A DNA stretch of 64,000 nucleotides from Rhizobium sp. 16-449-1b (GTDB taxonomy: Bacteria > Pseudomonadota > Alphaproteobacteria > Rhizobiales > Rhizobiaceae). Below, piece by piece: positions 52,589 through 62,146 of this stretch (positions are counted from its first letter, which is position 1; each line of letters begins with the position of its first letter). The stretch covers positions 186,001-250,000 of the forward strand of contig NZ_JAGHMH010000006.1 of assembly GCF_017741935.1 (NCBI RefSeq), in the 5' to 3' direction. The notes below the pieces were generated by a model. The model worked only from the letters and a program-made list of their open reading frames with translations. It made no database searches and had not been told where the DNA came from. The position numbers were made by a program, and so were the translations under genes.

Positions 52589-54193
52589 ATGCGTTTCAGC
52601 GTTTCGCCTAAGTTCGGGAAGTCTGCCGGTAATGCCCTGATCGTGGCTCTCCTGGCGAGTGCTGCATCAGGTTGCAGTTCCGATGTGACGCGTTTCGGCG
52701 GTCTGTTTTCTTCGTCCGGTCAGGACCAGATGACGACAAATTCCATTCCTCGGCGGAGCATGAGCGGCCTTCAGGCTGACCCAGTGCCGCAGGCGGACAT
52801 GCGGGGCGGCGCGATGCAGCCCAATTATGCCAACAACAATCAGGCGATGAACCAGCCCTATCCTAGCCAGCAGTCGACCTACGGCTCGAGTGCTCGCATG
52901 GCATCGGCTCCGGTTTCCGTTCAGCGCTCCGAGCTTGCTGCTCCCGGCGCCGTGTCGCAGGCGCCCATGGCTTCCGGCAATATGTCGGCCGCCCGCGAAA
53001 AGCAGGTTGCTCTCGCTCAGCCGTTCCCGGCCGCCAACGCTCCGCAGCATTCCAGCCAGGTCATCGTTCCGCCGAAGCGCAACGCCGACAACATCGTGAC
53101 GGGCTCGACCCCGAAGGTCTCCGGCTGGTCCTCGACCAACGCTCCCTCGGTGACCATGCGTCCCGGCGAAAGCGTCGCGATCCTCGCCAACCGCTACGGC
53201 GTTCCTGAAAAGGAAATCCTGCGCGCCAACGGCCTGAAGAGTGCAGCCGCCGCAAGGCCCGGCCAGACCATCCTGATCCCGACCTTCAACGGCGGCAACG
53301 CCGCCAAGGCCGCAGCGCAGTCGAACGATCTCGCCAAGGGTGGTCAGGCGCCGCAGCCGGCTCGTGGCCAGGAGCAGAACCTCGCGGTCATCCCGAACGG
53401 CTCGAACGCCTCGCGTGACAAGTCGATGGCAAGTGCTGACCAGTCCGGCAAGGCGCCCGTCGGCGCCGGCCCGAAGGGCGCTGGCGGCACCTACGTCGTC
53501 AAGTCGGGTGACTCGCTTGCCAAGATCGCCAAGGCGACCGGCAACAGCATCGACGACATCAAGGCCGCCAACAACCTCACGGCCGGCTCGATCCGCATCG
53601 GTCAGGAACTGAACATCCCGAACGGCAACGGCGGCGCCGACACCATGAAGACGGCGTCGATCCAGCCGAAGGCGGAGCCCAAGCCCGCCGCACAGCCGGC
53701 ATCCGCGCCGGAAACGGCCGCAGCCCAGCCTGCCACCTACAAGGCGCCGGTCGCCACCGAAAGCGTCAGCGACGCCGCCAAGAAGGAAGTGGCCTCGGCA
53801 GCACCTGAGGCCACCGGCATCGGCAAGTATCGCTGGCCGGTCCGTGGTGCCGTGATTGCCGCCTACGGCGCCAACGTCAACGGCAGCCGCAACGACGGTA
53901 TCGACATCTCGGTTCCGCAGGGCACGGCGATCAAGGCAGCTGAAAACGGCGTCGTCATCTACGCCGGCAACGGCCTCAAGGAACTCGGCAACACCGTCCT
54001 CGTTCGCCACGACGACGGCACCGTCACCGTCTACGGCAATGCCGACACGCTGAGCGTGACGCGCGGCCAGAAAATCCAGCGCGGCCAGACGGTCGCGGTG
54101 TCAGGCATGAGCGGCAACGTCAAGCAGCCGCAGGTTCACTTCGAAGTCCGCAAGGACGCGACGCCGGTGAACCCGATGACTTTCCTCGAGTAG
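52589..54193 (+). CDS. NlpD-like lipoprotein with LysM domains and a degenerate M23 domain
   Basis: This 534-residue envelope lipoprotein follows pcm, as nlpD does in E. coli. A signal with a lipobox (LIVALLASAASGC) leads to a Pro/Gln-rich linker, a first LysM-like block (VTMRPGESVAILANRY), a second (TYVVKSGDSLAKIAKATG) and a C-terminal M23 domain. The M23 zinc ligands are lost: RNDGIDI replaces the usual H-x-x-x-D and QVHFEV lacks the first His of HxH. Like NlpD it is probably an amidase activator, not a peptidase. The ATG at 52589 (MRFSVS) was chosen over one at 52559. Confidence 0.88.
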   Translation: MRFSVSPKFGKSAGNALIVALLASAASGCSSDVTRFGGLFSSSGQDQMTTNSIPRRSMSGLQADPVPQADMRGGAMQPNYANNNQAMNQPYPSQQSTYGSSARMASAPVSVQRSELAAPGAVSQAPMASGNMSAAREKQVALAQPFPAANAPQHSSQVIVPPKRNADNIVTGSTPKVSGWSSTNAPSVTMRPGESVAILANRYGVPEKEILRANGLKSAAAARPGQTILIPTFNGGNAAKAAAQSNDLAKGGQAPQPARGQEQNLAVIPNGSNASRDKSMASADQSGKAPVGAGPKGAGGTYVVKSGDSLAKIAKATGNSIDDIKAANNLTAGSIRIGQELNIPNGNGGADTMKTASIQPKAEPKPAAQPASAPETAAAQPATYKAPVATESVSDAAKKEVASAAPEATGIGKYRWPVRGAVIAAYGANVNGSRNDGIDISVPQGTAIKAAENGVVIYAGNGLKELGNTVLVRHDDGTVTVYGNADTLSVTRGQKIQRGQTVAVSGMSGNVKQPQVHFEVRKDATPVNPMTFLE

Positions 54194-54232
54194 GTTAGGC
54201 CTCGAGTAGGTCAAGAGTTTCCTCGAATAGGT
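54184..54232. repeat. Triplicated 12-nt sequence at the 3' end of the NlpD-like gene
   Basis: CCTCGAGTAGGT, covering the stop codon, occurs at 54184-54195, again at 54200-54211, and with one change at 54221-54232. It looks like a recent tandem-type duplication of the gene end. Confidence 0.7.
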
Positions 54233-54253
54233 ATTGTGTATCGAGGACAATGC

Positions 54254-54279
54254 AAAAGCCCGGCAGATGCCGGGCTTTT
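54254..54279 (+). terminator. Rho-independent terminator after the NlpD-like gene
   Basis: A perfect 11-bp stem (AAAAGCCCGGC with GCCGGGCTTTT) and a 4-nt loop. It also faces the converging DUF815 gene, so it may act both ways. Confidence 0.9.
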
Positions 54280-54307
54280 GTCGTTTCAGTCGATGATTGA
54301 ATGAGGA

Positions 54308-55180
54308 CTAGGCTCTATCGAGCGCGATCCGCTTTCGGCCCGCGAGGTCCTGGACATACTGCCAGGCGACGCGGCCCGAGCGGGCGCCGCGCGTCGTTGC
54401 CCATTCCAGCGCTTCCGCATGCAGCGTCTCGCGGTCGAGCGGCAGCTTGAAGTGGGCGGCGTAGCCGTCGATCATCGTCAGATAGTCTTCCTGGCTACAC
54501 TTGTGGAAGCCGAGCCACAGCCCGAAGCGGTCCGACAGCGACACCTTCTCCTCCACCGCTTCCGACGGGTTGATCGCCGTCGACTGCTCGTTTTCCATCA
54601 TGTGGCGCGGCAGCAGGTGGCGACGGTTGGAGGTCGCATAGAACAGTACATTTTCCGGCCGCCCCTCGACCCCGCCATCAAGCGCCGCCTTCAGCGACTT
54701 GTAGGCCGTGTCGTCGTGGTCGAAGGAAAGGTCGTCGCAGAAGACGATGACCCGGTGCGGTGTGTCCTTCAGGAGGTCGAGCAGTGTGGGCAGACTGGCG
54801 ATATCCTCGCGGTGAACCTCGACCAGCTTCAGCGAAACGCCGCTTTCGCGTCTGACATCTTCGTGAACGGCTTTAACCAGCGACGACTTGCCCATGCCCC
54901 GCGCGCCCCACAGAAGCACATTGTTGGCTGCATAGCCCTCGGCGAAGCGCACCGTGTTTTCATGCAGGATATCGCGCACGCGATCGACGCCGCGGATCAG
55001 CGCCAGCGCCACGCGGTTGGGGCGGGCAACAGGCTGCAAATGCTGGCGGGCAGGGGTCCAGACGAAACAGTCGGCCGCGTTCCAGTCGTTGATGGCGGGC
55101 GGCGGTCCCGCCAGCCGTTCCACGGCATCGGCAAGGCGGCGCAGTTCGCCGAGAATGATGCTGTTGACGTCTTCGGCCAT
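54308..55180 (-). CDS. DUF815-family AAA-like ATPase
   Basis: This 290-residue cytoplasmic ATPase has Walker A GARGMGKSSLVKA (near residue 94), Walker B VIFCDDLSF and a sensor region FYATSNRRHLLPRHM. It is the DUF815 family, with a DNA- or protein-remodelling fold but no assigned job. It lies between the NlpD-like gene and yajC, on the minus strand, as in several Rhizobiaceae. Confidence 0.88.
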   Translation of the reverse strand: MAEDVNSIILGELRRLADAVERLAGPPPAINDWNAADCFVWTPARQHLQPVARPNRVALALIRGVDRVRDILHENTVRFAEGYAANNVLLWGARGMGKSSLVKAVHEDVRRESGVSLKLVEVHREDIASLPTLLDLLKDTPHRVIVFCDDLSFDHDDTAYKSLKAALDGGVEGRPENVLFYATSNRRHLLPRHMMENEQSTAINPSEAVEEKVSLSDRFGLWLGFHKCSQEDYLTMIDGYAAHFKLPLDRETLHAEALEWATTRGARSGRVAWQYVQDLAGRKRIALDRA

Positions 55181-55389
55181 GGCCTTTTCTCCTTGGGGCG
55201 TATGCGGCTGTGTGGCAATTGCTTTTCGTAGTCGGGTAGCATGGCCTTTTATACGCGGAAAGGTTATTAGGCAGCGGAATCGGTACGGTTTTCGGCTGTT
55301 TCAGTTGCAATCGCAAAGACCATAATTATAGTCCGGCCACCGAGAAAAAAGGCGACATTCCGCCTCCGGAAAAGTTTGAGGAGATTAGC

Positions 55390-55734
55390 ATGTTCATCAC
55401 CCCGGCATTCGCCCAGGCCACCGACAGTGCGGCGTCGCCGTTCGGTTCCGGCTTCGAAATGATCATCCTGTTCGTGCCGTTGATGGTCGTCTGGTACTTC
55501 CTGCTCATCCGTCCGCAGCGCGCCCAGGCGAAGAAGCGTGACGAAGCCCTGAAGGCAATCCGTCGCGGCGATCAGGTCGTCACGTCAGGCGGTCTCGTCG
55601 GCAAGGTCACCAAGGTGATTGACGAAAAAGAAATCGAAGTCGAAATTGCTGATGGCGTGCGCGTTCGCGTTGTGCGCACCGGCGTCACCGAGATCCGCGT
55701 CAAGGGCGAGCCCGTAAAGGCAGACGCCGCATAA
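55390..55734 (+). CDS. yajC: Preprotein translocase subunit YajC
   Basis: This 114-residue protein has one membrane helix (MIILFVPLMVVWYFLLIRPQ) ending in the RPQRAQAKKRDEALKA motif and a small cytoplasmic domain (RRGDQVVTSGGLVGKV). It partners SecDF. GAGGAG precedes the ATG. It leads yajC-secDF, 55 nt apart. Confidence 0.95.
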   Translation: MFITPAFAQATDSAASPFGSGFEMIILFVPLMVVWYFLLIRPQRAQAKKRDEALKAIRRGDQVVTSGGLVGKVTKVIDEKEIEVEIADGVRVRVVRTGVTEIRVKGEPVKADAA

Positions 55735-55789
55735 TCATCACGCATATCCCACGAACCGGATCACCCGGATCTGACATAGTCGAGAGAAA

Positions 55790-58321
55790 ATGCTTCATTT
55801 TTCCCGCTGGAAGACCGTTCTGATCTGGTTTGTGGTGCTGGTGGCCGTGTTGATCGCGGCCCCCAATTTTCTGCCGGTCGGCCAGTCCGGCCTGCTGTCC
55901 TCTTGGCTGTCCAAGCACCGCGTCGTGCTGGGCTCCGATCTCCGCGGCGGCACGCATGTCGTCTTCGAGGTCGACCGTGCCGATGTCGCGCGCCAGAAGC
56001 TGGTCGCCACCGTCGGCGAGATCAGCCGCTCCTTGCGCCAGACCAATATCCGTTACACCGGGCTTACGGGCAACGACCAGACGGTCACCGTCAAGATCAC
56101 CGACCCCGCGCAGGTCGACGCCGCCGTCGCCGCGCTGAAAAATCTGACCTCGACACAAGGCGTCACCCTCAAGCAGAGCAATAGCGGCGACCTCACGATC
56201 GAGATCGCGGATGCCGCCATCGACGCCGCCATTTCAGAGGCGCAGGCCCAGTCTGTCGATATCGTCAGCCGCCGCATCGCCGGCCTCGGCAATCCGGATT
56301 TCGCGATCAAGCCCGAGGGTGCCGATCGTCTCGATGTCCAGGTCTTCGGCGTCATCGATGCGGAGCGTCTGAAGAATATCCTCAACGAGCCGGCAAAGCT
56401 GTCCGTGCGCATGCTCGACGAAACCATGTCGGGCCAGGACGCGGTCAACGGCCGCTGGCCGGCGAGTTCCGAAGTTCTCTATTCGCTGGATGATCCGCCG
56501 GTTCCCTATCTCGTCGACCGTACCGATTTCATCACCAGCGCCAATATCGTGGATGTCCAGTCGTTTGCGGATGCGCAGGCCGACACGGTAGCGATCCGCT
56601 ACGCGCTCGACGCCGACGGCACCAAGCGCCTGGCGGAGAAGACGCAGCAGCACGCCGGCGGCCACCTCGCCATCATCTTCGACGACCAGGTCATGGCATC
56701 GCTCCCGATCAGCGCGCCGATCCTCGACGGCAAGGGCGAGATCCCGGTCAGCTACACCGAAGAGGGCGCCAATGATCTCGCCCTCATGCTGCGCGCCGGC
56801 GCGCTTCCGGCCACGCTGACAACGGTCGAGGAGCGCACGGTCAGTCCGGCGCTCGGCGCGGAATCGGCGCGGGCAGGGCTCGTCGCCGGCATCGTCGCTG
56901 CCATCCTGGTCATCGGCCTCATGTTCGGCTTCTATCGCGGCCTCGGCCTGATCGCCGCTTTGTCGCTGCTCTTGAACCTCATCCTCATCCTCGCGGTGAT
57001 GAGCCTCATCGGCGCCACGCTGACCTTGCCCGGGATCGCCGGCATCGTGCTCATCATGGGCATGGCGGTTGACGCCAATGTCCTGATCTACGAGCGCATT
57101 CGCGACGAGGCGAAAACCGGGCGGCCGTTCTTCGAGGCGATCGACTACGGCTACTCCCGCGCCATCATGACGATTCTTGACGCCAACGTCACCATCTTCA
57201 TCGCCGCCGTCATCCTCTATTTCCTCGGCAACGACGCCGTGCGCGGCTTTGCCGTCACGCTCGCCGCCGGCATCCTGACCACCATCTTCACGGCCGTCAC
57301 GCTGACCCGCTGGATCGTCGTCACCTGGCTGCATCGCCGTCATCCCCGGCATCTGCCGAAGGATGTCCACACCGGCATCTTCGACCGCGCCAACATCCGC
57401 TTCATGGGCATCCGCCGCTATGTCTTCACCGCCTCGGCCGCCCTTTGCGTCGCAGCCATGCTGGGCTTTGCGGCGGTCGGAATGCATCTCGGCATCGACT
57501 TCGCCGGCGGCTCGATCATCGAGGTCAAGGCCAAGCAGGGCCCTGCCGATCTCGAGGATATCCGCGCCCGCCTCGGCGATCTGCCGATTGGGGACATCCT
57601 TGCCCGCAGGCTGGCCGATCCCGCCGGCGCGCTGATCCAGCTGGAAGCGCAGGGCGGAGGCGAGAATGCCGAACAATCGGCGGTCACGCTGGTACGCGAC
57701 GAACTCGCCAACGATTATGATTTCCGCCGCGTCGAAGTGGTCGGCCCCGCCATATCCGGTGAACTCACCCGCGCCGCCTCGCTCGGCGTGCTCGCCTCGC
57801 TCATCGTCATCCTCGTCTATATCTGGATGCGCTTCGAGTGGCAGTTCGCCGTCGGCGCCATCGTCGCCACGCTGCACGACATCATCCTGATCCTTGGGCT
57901 CTTCGTGCTATCAGGCATCGAGTTCAACCTGACCAGCGTCGCCGCCCTTCTGACGATCATCGGCTATTCGCTCAACGATACCGTCGTGGTCTACGACCGC
58001 ATGCGCGAGAACCTGAAGCGTTACCGCAAGATGCCGTTGCCGATCCTGATCGATGCGTCGATCAACCAGACGCTGTCGCGCACCGTGCTGACCGCCGCCA
58101 CCACCATGCTGGCGCTGCTCGCGCTGGCGATCTTCGGCGGCGAGGTCATCCGCTCCTTCGCCTTCATCATGTCGGCTGGCGTTGCCATCGGCACGTTTTC
58201 CTCCATCTACATTGCTGCACCGGTGCTGATCGTCTTCAAGCTCCGCCCGGATGCGCTCGATAACGATAACGACAAGAAAGTACCGGAACCGGCCGCCCAG
58301 CCCGGCAAGCCGGCAGTGTGA
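55790..58321 (+). CDS. secDF: Fused SecDF protein-export protein
   Basis: This 843-residue inner-membrane protein joins SecD (about 1-520) and SecF (about 525-830), a fusion found in many Rhizobiales. Twelve helices are expected. Blocks include VVLGSDLRGGTHVVFEVD, the later GMAVDANVLIYERIRDE (SecD TM4) and in the SecF half GYSLNDTVVVYDRMREN. It uses proton motive force to complete Sec translocation. Downstream genes follow after 4 nt. Confidence 0.95.
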   Translation: MLHFSRWKTVLIWFVVLVAVLIAAPNFLPVGQSGLLSSWLSKHRVVLGSDLRGGTHVVFEVDRADVARQKLVATVGEISRSLRQTNIRYTGLTGNDQTVTVKITDPAQVDAAVAALKNLTSTQGVTLKQSNSGDLTIEIADAAIDAAISEAQAQSVDIVSRRIAGLGNPDFAIKPEGADRLDVQVFGVIDAERLKNILNEPAKLSVRMLDETMSGQDAVNGRWPASSEVLYSLDDPPVPYLVDRTDFITSANIVDVQSFADAQADTVAIRYALDADGTKRLAEKTQQHAGGHLAIIFDDQVMASLPISAPILDGKGEIPVSYTEEGANDLALMLRAGALPATLTTVEERTVSPALGAESARAGLVAGIVAAILVIGLMFGFYRGLGLIAALSLLLNLILILAVMSLIGATLTLPGIAGIVLIMGMAVDANVLIYERIRDEAKTGRPFFEAIDYGYSRAIMTILDANVTIFIAAVILYFLGNDAVRGFAVTLAAGILTTIFTAVTLTRWIVVTWLHRRHPRHLPKDVHTGIFDRANIRFMGIRRYVFTASAALCVAAMLGFAAVGMHLGIDFAGGSIIEVKAKQGPADLEDIRARLGDLPIGDILARRLADPAGALIQLEAQGGGENAEQSAVTLVRDELANDYDFRRVEVVGPAISGELTRAASLGVLASLIVILVYIWMRFEWQFAVGAIVATLHDIILILGLFVLSGIEFNLTSVAALLTIIGYSLNDTVVVYDRMRENLKRYRKMPLPILIDASINQTLSRTVLTAATTMLALLALAIFGGEVIRSFAFIMSAGVAIGTFSSIYIAAPVLIVFKLRPDALDNDNDKKVPEPAAQPGKPAV

Positions 58322-58325
58322 GAAT

Positions 58326-58712
58326 ATGGCAAGAGGCATTGAAATACGCGAAGCGCATTTTCCCGGTCGCGCTCCGATCGATACCTACGGGAACGGCGGC
58401 TTCCGCTTCGCCGACATGTCGCATCGCGGCTCCATCCTCTGCCTGCCGTCGGGCATCCACGGCTGGAACATGGACGCGACCATGCCGCTGTCGGTCGAAA
58501 ATCTGCAGCGCGTATTGAACGAGGCGTCCGAGATCGAATTCCTGCTCCTCGGCACCGGCGTCGACATGCGCCCGATCCCGGCGGACCTGAAAGCCGCGCT
58601 GAAGGCTGCCGGCATTTCCTCGGATTCGATGAGCACGGGTGCGGCGGTGCGCACCTTCAACATCATGCTGATGGAATCGCGCGCCGTCGCAGCGGCGCTG
58701 ATCGCGGTCTGA
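58326..58712 (+). CDS. Mth938/NDUFAF3-like protein
   Basis: This 128-residue protein is a DUF498 / Mth938-like domain (GFRFADMSHRGSILCLPSGI, then EFLLLGTGVDMRPIP). The human homologue NDUFAF3 helps assemble respiratory complex I. In alphaproteobacteria it is found next to secDF, as here, which suggests a membrane-linked role. The ATG at 58326 is 4 nt after the secDF stop. The SQS-like gene follows after 3 nt. Confidence 0.85.
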   Translation: MARGIEIREAHFPGRAPIDTYGNGGFRFADMSHRGSILCLPSGIHGWNMDATMPLSVENLQRVLNEASEIEFLLLGTGVDMRPIPADLKAALKAAGISSDSMSTGAAVRTFNIMLMESRAVAAALIAV

Positions 58713-58715
58713 CGC

Positions 58716-59567
58716 ATGACCGATCAATCCTCGACGAACCAGGACATCTGCCTGGCGATGCTGCGCGACAGCGATCGTGACCGCTATCTCGCCTGCCTCC
58801 TGTCTCCCGAAGACAAGCGCGGCGCGCTGGCGGCGCTTTACGCCTTCAACGCCGAACTCGCCCGCATCCGCGATCTTGTGCACGAGCCGCTTCCCGGTGA
58901 AGTCCGCATGCAATATTGGCGCGATCTTCTGGAAGGAACCGCGCACGGCTCCACCGAGGCCAACCCGCTGGCTGCGGCCCTGTTGTCAGCGGTCGAGACC
59001 CACCGCCTGCCGCGCCAGACGCTGTCGAATATGATCGACGCCCGCGTCTTCGATCTCTACGACGATCCGATGGAATCGCGCGGCGCGCTGGAAGGCTATG
59101 CCGGCGAAACCGCTTCGGCGCTGATCCAGCTGGCAAGCCTGATCCTGTCGCCCGACGAGGCGGCGCAGTCGGCCGAAGCCGCCGGCCATGCCGGCGTTGC
59201 TCAGGCGATCGCGGGATTGCTGCTCTTGATGCCGCTCCATCGCCACCGCGGCCAGATCTATATCCCGCTCGAGATCCTTGCCGCGACCGGGCTTGACCGC
59301 GACACCTTCCTGGCTGGCGAAGACAAGGCGCGCATCTCGGCGGCCATCGAGGCCTTCGCCGGCCTTGGCCGCGACCATCTCACGAGGGCGCGCAAGGTTG
59401 CCATCCCGCAAGCGGTCTTCCCCGCCTTCCTTCCTGCAGCACTTGCCGCGCCAGTGTTGTCGAAGGCGCAGAAGCTGGGGGCAGGGCTGTTCGATCGCAC
59501 CGTGCAGCAACCGCAATGGCGCCGCCAGATCGGCATGACCGTGGCGCTGATGCGCAAGAAAATCTGA
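58716..59567 (+). CDS. Squalene/phytoene synthase-family protein, NDUFAF6-like (catalytic motifs lost)
   Basis: This 283-residue all-helical protein has the family fold, but both Asp-rich motifs are broken: the first reads ALYAFNAELARIRDLV where DDxxD would be, and the second reads DLYDDP. It should not make squalene. The human relative NDUFAF6 (also inactive) assists complex I assembly. Cotranscribed with the NDUFAF3-like gene, so a shared complex I role is inferred. YWRDLLEG is retained. Confidence 0.82.
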   Translation: MTDQSSTNQDICLAMLRDSDRDRYLACLLSPEDKRGALAALYAFNAELARIRDLVHEPLPGEVRMQYWRDLLEGTAHGSTEANPLAAALLSAVETHRLPRQTLSNMIDARVFDLYDDPMESRGALEGYAGETASALIQLASLILSPDEAAQSAEAAGHAGVAQAIAGLLLLMPLHRHRGQIYIPLEILAATGLDRDTFLAGEDKARISAAIEAFAGLGRDHLTRARKVAIPQAVFPAFLPAALAAPVLSKAQKLGAGLFDRTVQQPQWRRQIGMTVALMRKKI

Positions 59568-59638
59568 GGCCCGTTCAAACTCGCGCAAGCCTCGTGCGTT
59601 ATAGCTGTCATCATCGCTTGCTTTGAATGGAGTGTGAC

Positions 59639-60106
59639 GTGAGCATAATGATCTGGGCCACTCTTTTCGTGATGCTCGTCATCGTGGCCTTCATCGCCGT
59701 GCGCATGTCGGCGAAGCACGAGGAGCAGGGCCTGCACGATACCGGCCTTGCCATCATCGAGTTCAACCGCGCCTTCCCGACCGAAGCGATCCGCTCGCTG
59801 CAGGCAACGGCCAACGGTCAGGTGGTCTTCGTCCGCCTGCACGACAACAAAGCCGGATTCATGCGTAGCATGCAGCGCCATTACTCCTGCCAGGTCATCC
59901 AGCCGGGCAGGGTGCGCGTTCTAAGCTCCGATAGCGGCAAGGGGCTGACGGTCGATTTCCTCGATACGCCGCATCAGAACGGCACCTTCGAATTCGCCTC
60001 GCCAAAGGAATCCTCCGAAGTGGCCCTCTGGCTGCTCGGCAACTACGTGGCCGAACCCGATCGCGAACTGCCGCTGGCCGACCCGACGGCCGCAAACCAC
60101 CGATAG
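59639..60106 (+). CDS. Hypothetical single-pass membrane protein
   Basis: This 155-residue protein has an N-terminal helix (MIWATLFVMLVIVAFIAV) and a soluble domain rich in beta strands (VVFVRLHDNKAGFMRSM and GRVRVLSSDSGKGLTVDF). I do not recognise the family. The GTG at 59639 has GGAG exactly 6 nt upstream, better than the ATG at 59648. It is 71 nt from the SQS-like gene and ends before a hairpin shared with convergent aapP. Confidence 0.65.
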   Translation: MSIMIWATLFVMLVIVAFIAVRMSAKHEEQGLHDTGLAIIEFNRAFPTEAIRSLQATANGQVVFVRLHDNKAGFMRSMQRHYSCQVIQPGRVRVLSSDSGKGLTVDFLDTPHQNGTFEFASPKESSEVALWLLGNYVAEPDRELPLADPTAANHR

Positions 60107-60137
60107 GGCGACACGCACTCTTCCCTTACAACGCATT

Positions 60138-60172
60138 TCATCCCCGCCTATCGTTTGATAGGGCGGGGATGA
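60138..60172. terminator. Hairpin between convergent genes
   Basis: ATCCCCGCC-TATC pairs with GATA-(G)-GGCGGGGAT, one bulge, extended by TC/GA outward. There is no T run, so termination strength is uncertain. Confidence 0.5.
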
Positions 60173-60196
60173 TTGTTGAGCGGCGCTATCGCGCTT

Positions 60197-60970
60197 TTAG
60201 TGCAGGATCTGGCTGAGGAAGAGCTTGGTGCGCTCGTGCTGCGGATTGTCGAAGAATTCGGCGGGCGAGTTCTGTTCGACGATCTGGCCCTGGTCCATGA
60301 AGATGACGCGGTTGGCGACCTGGCGGGCGAAGCCCATTTCGTGGGTCACGCACAGCATCGTCATGCCTTCTTCTGCAAGACCGACCATGGTGTCGAGCAC
60401 TTCCTTGATCATTTCCGGGTCGAGCGCCGAGGTCGGCTCGTCGAACAGCATGATCTTCGGGTTCATGCACAGCGAGCGGGCGATTGCCACGCGCTGCTGC
60501 TGACCACCGGAGAGCTGGCCCGGATACTTGTTGGCCTGCTCGGGGATCTTGACGCGCTTGAGGAAGTGCATGGCGATTTCTTCGGCCTGCTTCTTCGGCA
60601 TCTTGCGCACCCAGATCGGCGCCAGCGTGCAGTTTTCCAGGATCGTCAGGTGCGGGAAGAGGTTGAAGTGCTGGAACACCATGCCGACTTCGCGGCGCAC
60701 TTCGTCGATCTTCTTCAGGTCGTTGGTTAGCTCTGTACCGTCGACGATGATCTGGCCCTTCTGGTGCTCTTCCAGGCGGTTGATGCAGCGGATCATTGTC
60801 GACTTGCCGGAGCCCGAAGGGCCGGCGATGACGATGCGCTCGCCGCGCATGACCTTCAGGTTGATGTCGCGCAGCACGTGGAAATCACCGTACCACTTGT
60901 TCATGCCGATGATCTCGATGGCAACATCGGTTGCCGACACGGTCATCTTCTTGGGTTGGGCTTCAGCCAT
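60197..60970 (-). CDS. aapP: General L-amino acid ABC transporter, ATP-binding subunit
   Basis: This 257-residue ATPase drives the Aap importer, which in Rhizobium leguminosarum moves a wide range of L-amino acids. Walker A is GPSGSGKS, the signature [15 protein letters not shown], Walker [14 protein letters not shown] and the switch His in VTHEMGFA. The start is the ATG at 60970 (MAEAQPKK); upstream frame is outside the gene. It is last in aapJQMP. Confidence 0.95.
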   Translation of the reverse strand: MAEAQPKKMTVSATDVAIEIIGMNKWYGDFHVLRDINLKVMRGERIVIAGPSGSGKSTMIRCINRLEEHQKGQIIVDGTELTNDLKKIDEVRREVGMVFQHFNLFPHLTILENCTLAPIWVRKMPKKQAEEIAMHFLKRVKIPEQANKYPGQLSGGQQQRVAIARSLCMNPKIMLFDEPTSALDPEMIKEVLDTMVGLAEEGMTMLCVTHEMGFARQVANRVIFMDQGQIVEQNSPAEFFDNPQHERTKLFLSQILH

Positions 60971-60987
60971 GATTTTTCCCCTTGCTC

Positions 60988-62142
60988 TTATCGTTTGTGG
61001 CCAGTGTCGAGGTGGCGTTCCATGAAGTTTGAATAGCGTGACATGCCGAAGCAGAAAAGCCAGAAAACGAAGCCCGCGAAGATCAGGCCGGTCAAAGGCG
61101 TCACCGCACTTGCCCAGTTGGCGTCCGAGAAGTTCAGGCGCACGATGTTCAACAGGTCGAACATGCCGATGATCGACACCAGCGACGTGTCCTTGAACGT
61201 GCCGATGAAGGTGTTGACGATGCTGGGGATAACCAGCTTGATCGCCTGCGGCATGATCACCAGCCGGGTCTTCTGCCAGTAGCCGAGGCCGAGCGAATCC
61301 GCGCCCTCGAACTGGCCCTTCGGAATGGCCTGCAGACCGCCGCGGATGACTTCGGCCATATAGGCCGAGGTGAAGATCGACACCCCGATCAGCGCGCGCA
61401 GCAGCTTGTCGATGGTCCAGCCGGTCGGCAGGAACAGCGGCAGCATGACGCTGGCCATGAAGAGAACCGTGATCAGCGGCACGCCGCGGACGATTTCGAT
61501 GAAGGCCACACAGACCATGCGGATGACGGGCATCTTCGATCGCCGACCGAGAGCCAGAAGGATGCCGCACGGGAAGGAGACCGCGATGCTGACGAAGGAA
61601 AGGATCAGCGTCACCATCAGGCCGCCCCAGAGCGACGTTTCAACGACCTCGAGACCGAAGCCGCCGTAAAGCAGCCAGAAGGAGACCACCGGCAGCACGA
61701 GGAACAGCAGGATGGCGTTCAAGCCCTTGCGCGGCACCGACGGGATCAGCATCGGCACCAGCAGTGCAACGAACAGGATGCCGACGATGGTCGGGCGCCA
61801 GCGGTCGCTGATCGGATAGCGGCCGAAGATGAACTGGTCATACTTGGCCTGCACGAAGGCCCAGCATGCACCGCTCCAGCCATCAGGCTGAACGCCGCCT
61901 TGCACGGTCGTTGCGCAGAAGGTGCGGTTGGGACCAGACCAGACGGCTTCGATGAACAACCAGTTGACGATGTGCGGCACCGCCCAGAGGATGAGCGCCA
62001 GCGCAAGCACCGTAAGCACGACGTCTTTCGGCGTCGCCAGAAGGTTCTTGCGGACCCAGGCGGTGACGCCTTTTTGCCCCGCCGGAGCGGGTTCGGGCGA
62101 CAACATGGTGGTTCGGACGAAGGAGTTCTTGGATACGGACAT
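60988..62142 (-). CDS. aapM: General L-amino acid ABC transporter, permease AapM
   Basis: This 384-residue permease has eight or so helices. The permease-ATPase contact EAA loop is [24 protein letters not shown] periplasmic loop (about 70-130) with two Cys lies between helices 1 and 2. It pairs with AapQ as heterodimer. It is 4 nt after aapQ and 17 nt before aapP. Confidence 0.95.
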   Translation of the reverse strand: MSVSKNSFVRTTMLSPEPAPAGQKGVTAWVRKNLLATPKDVVLTVLALALILWAVPHIVNWLFIEAVWSGPNRTFCATTVQGGVQPDGWSGACWAFVQAKYDQFIFGRYPISDRWRPTIVGILFVALLVPMLIPSVPRKGLNAILLFLVLPVVSFWLLYGGFGLEVVETSLWGGLMVTLILSFVSIAVSFPCGILLALGRRSKMPVIRMVCVAFIEIVRGVPLITVLFMASVMLPLFLPTGWTIDKLLRALIGVSIFTSAYMAEVIRGGLQAIPKGQFEGADSLGLGYWQKTRLVIMPQAIKLVIPSIVNTFIGTFKDTSLVSIIGMFDLLNIVRLNFSDANWASAVTPLTGLIFAGFVFWLFCFGMSRYSNFMERHLDTGHKR

Positions 62143-62146
62143 CGTC

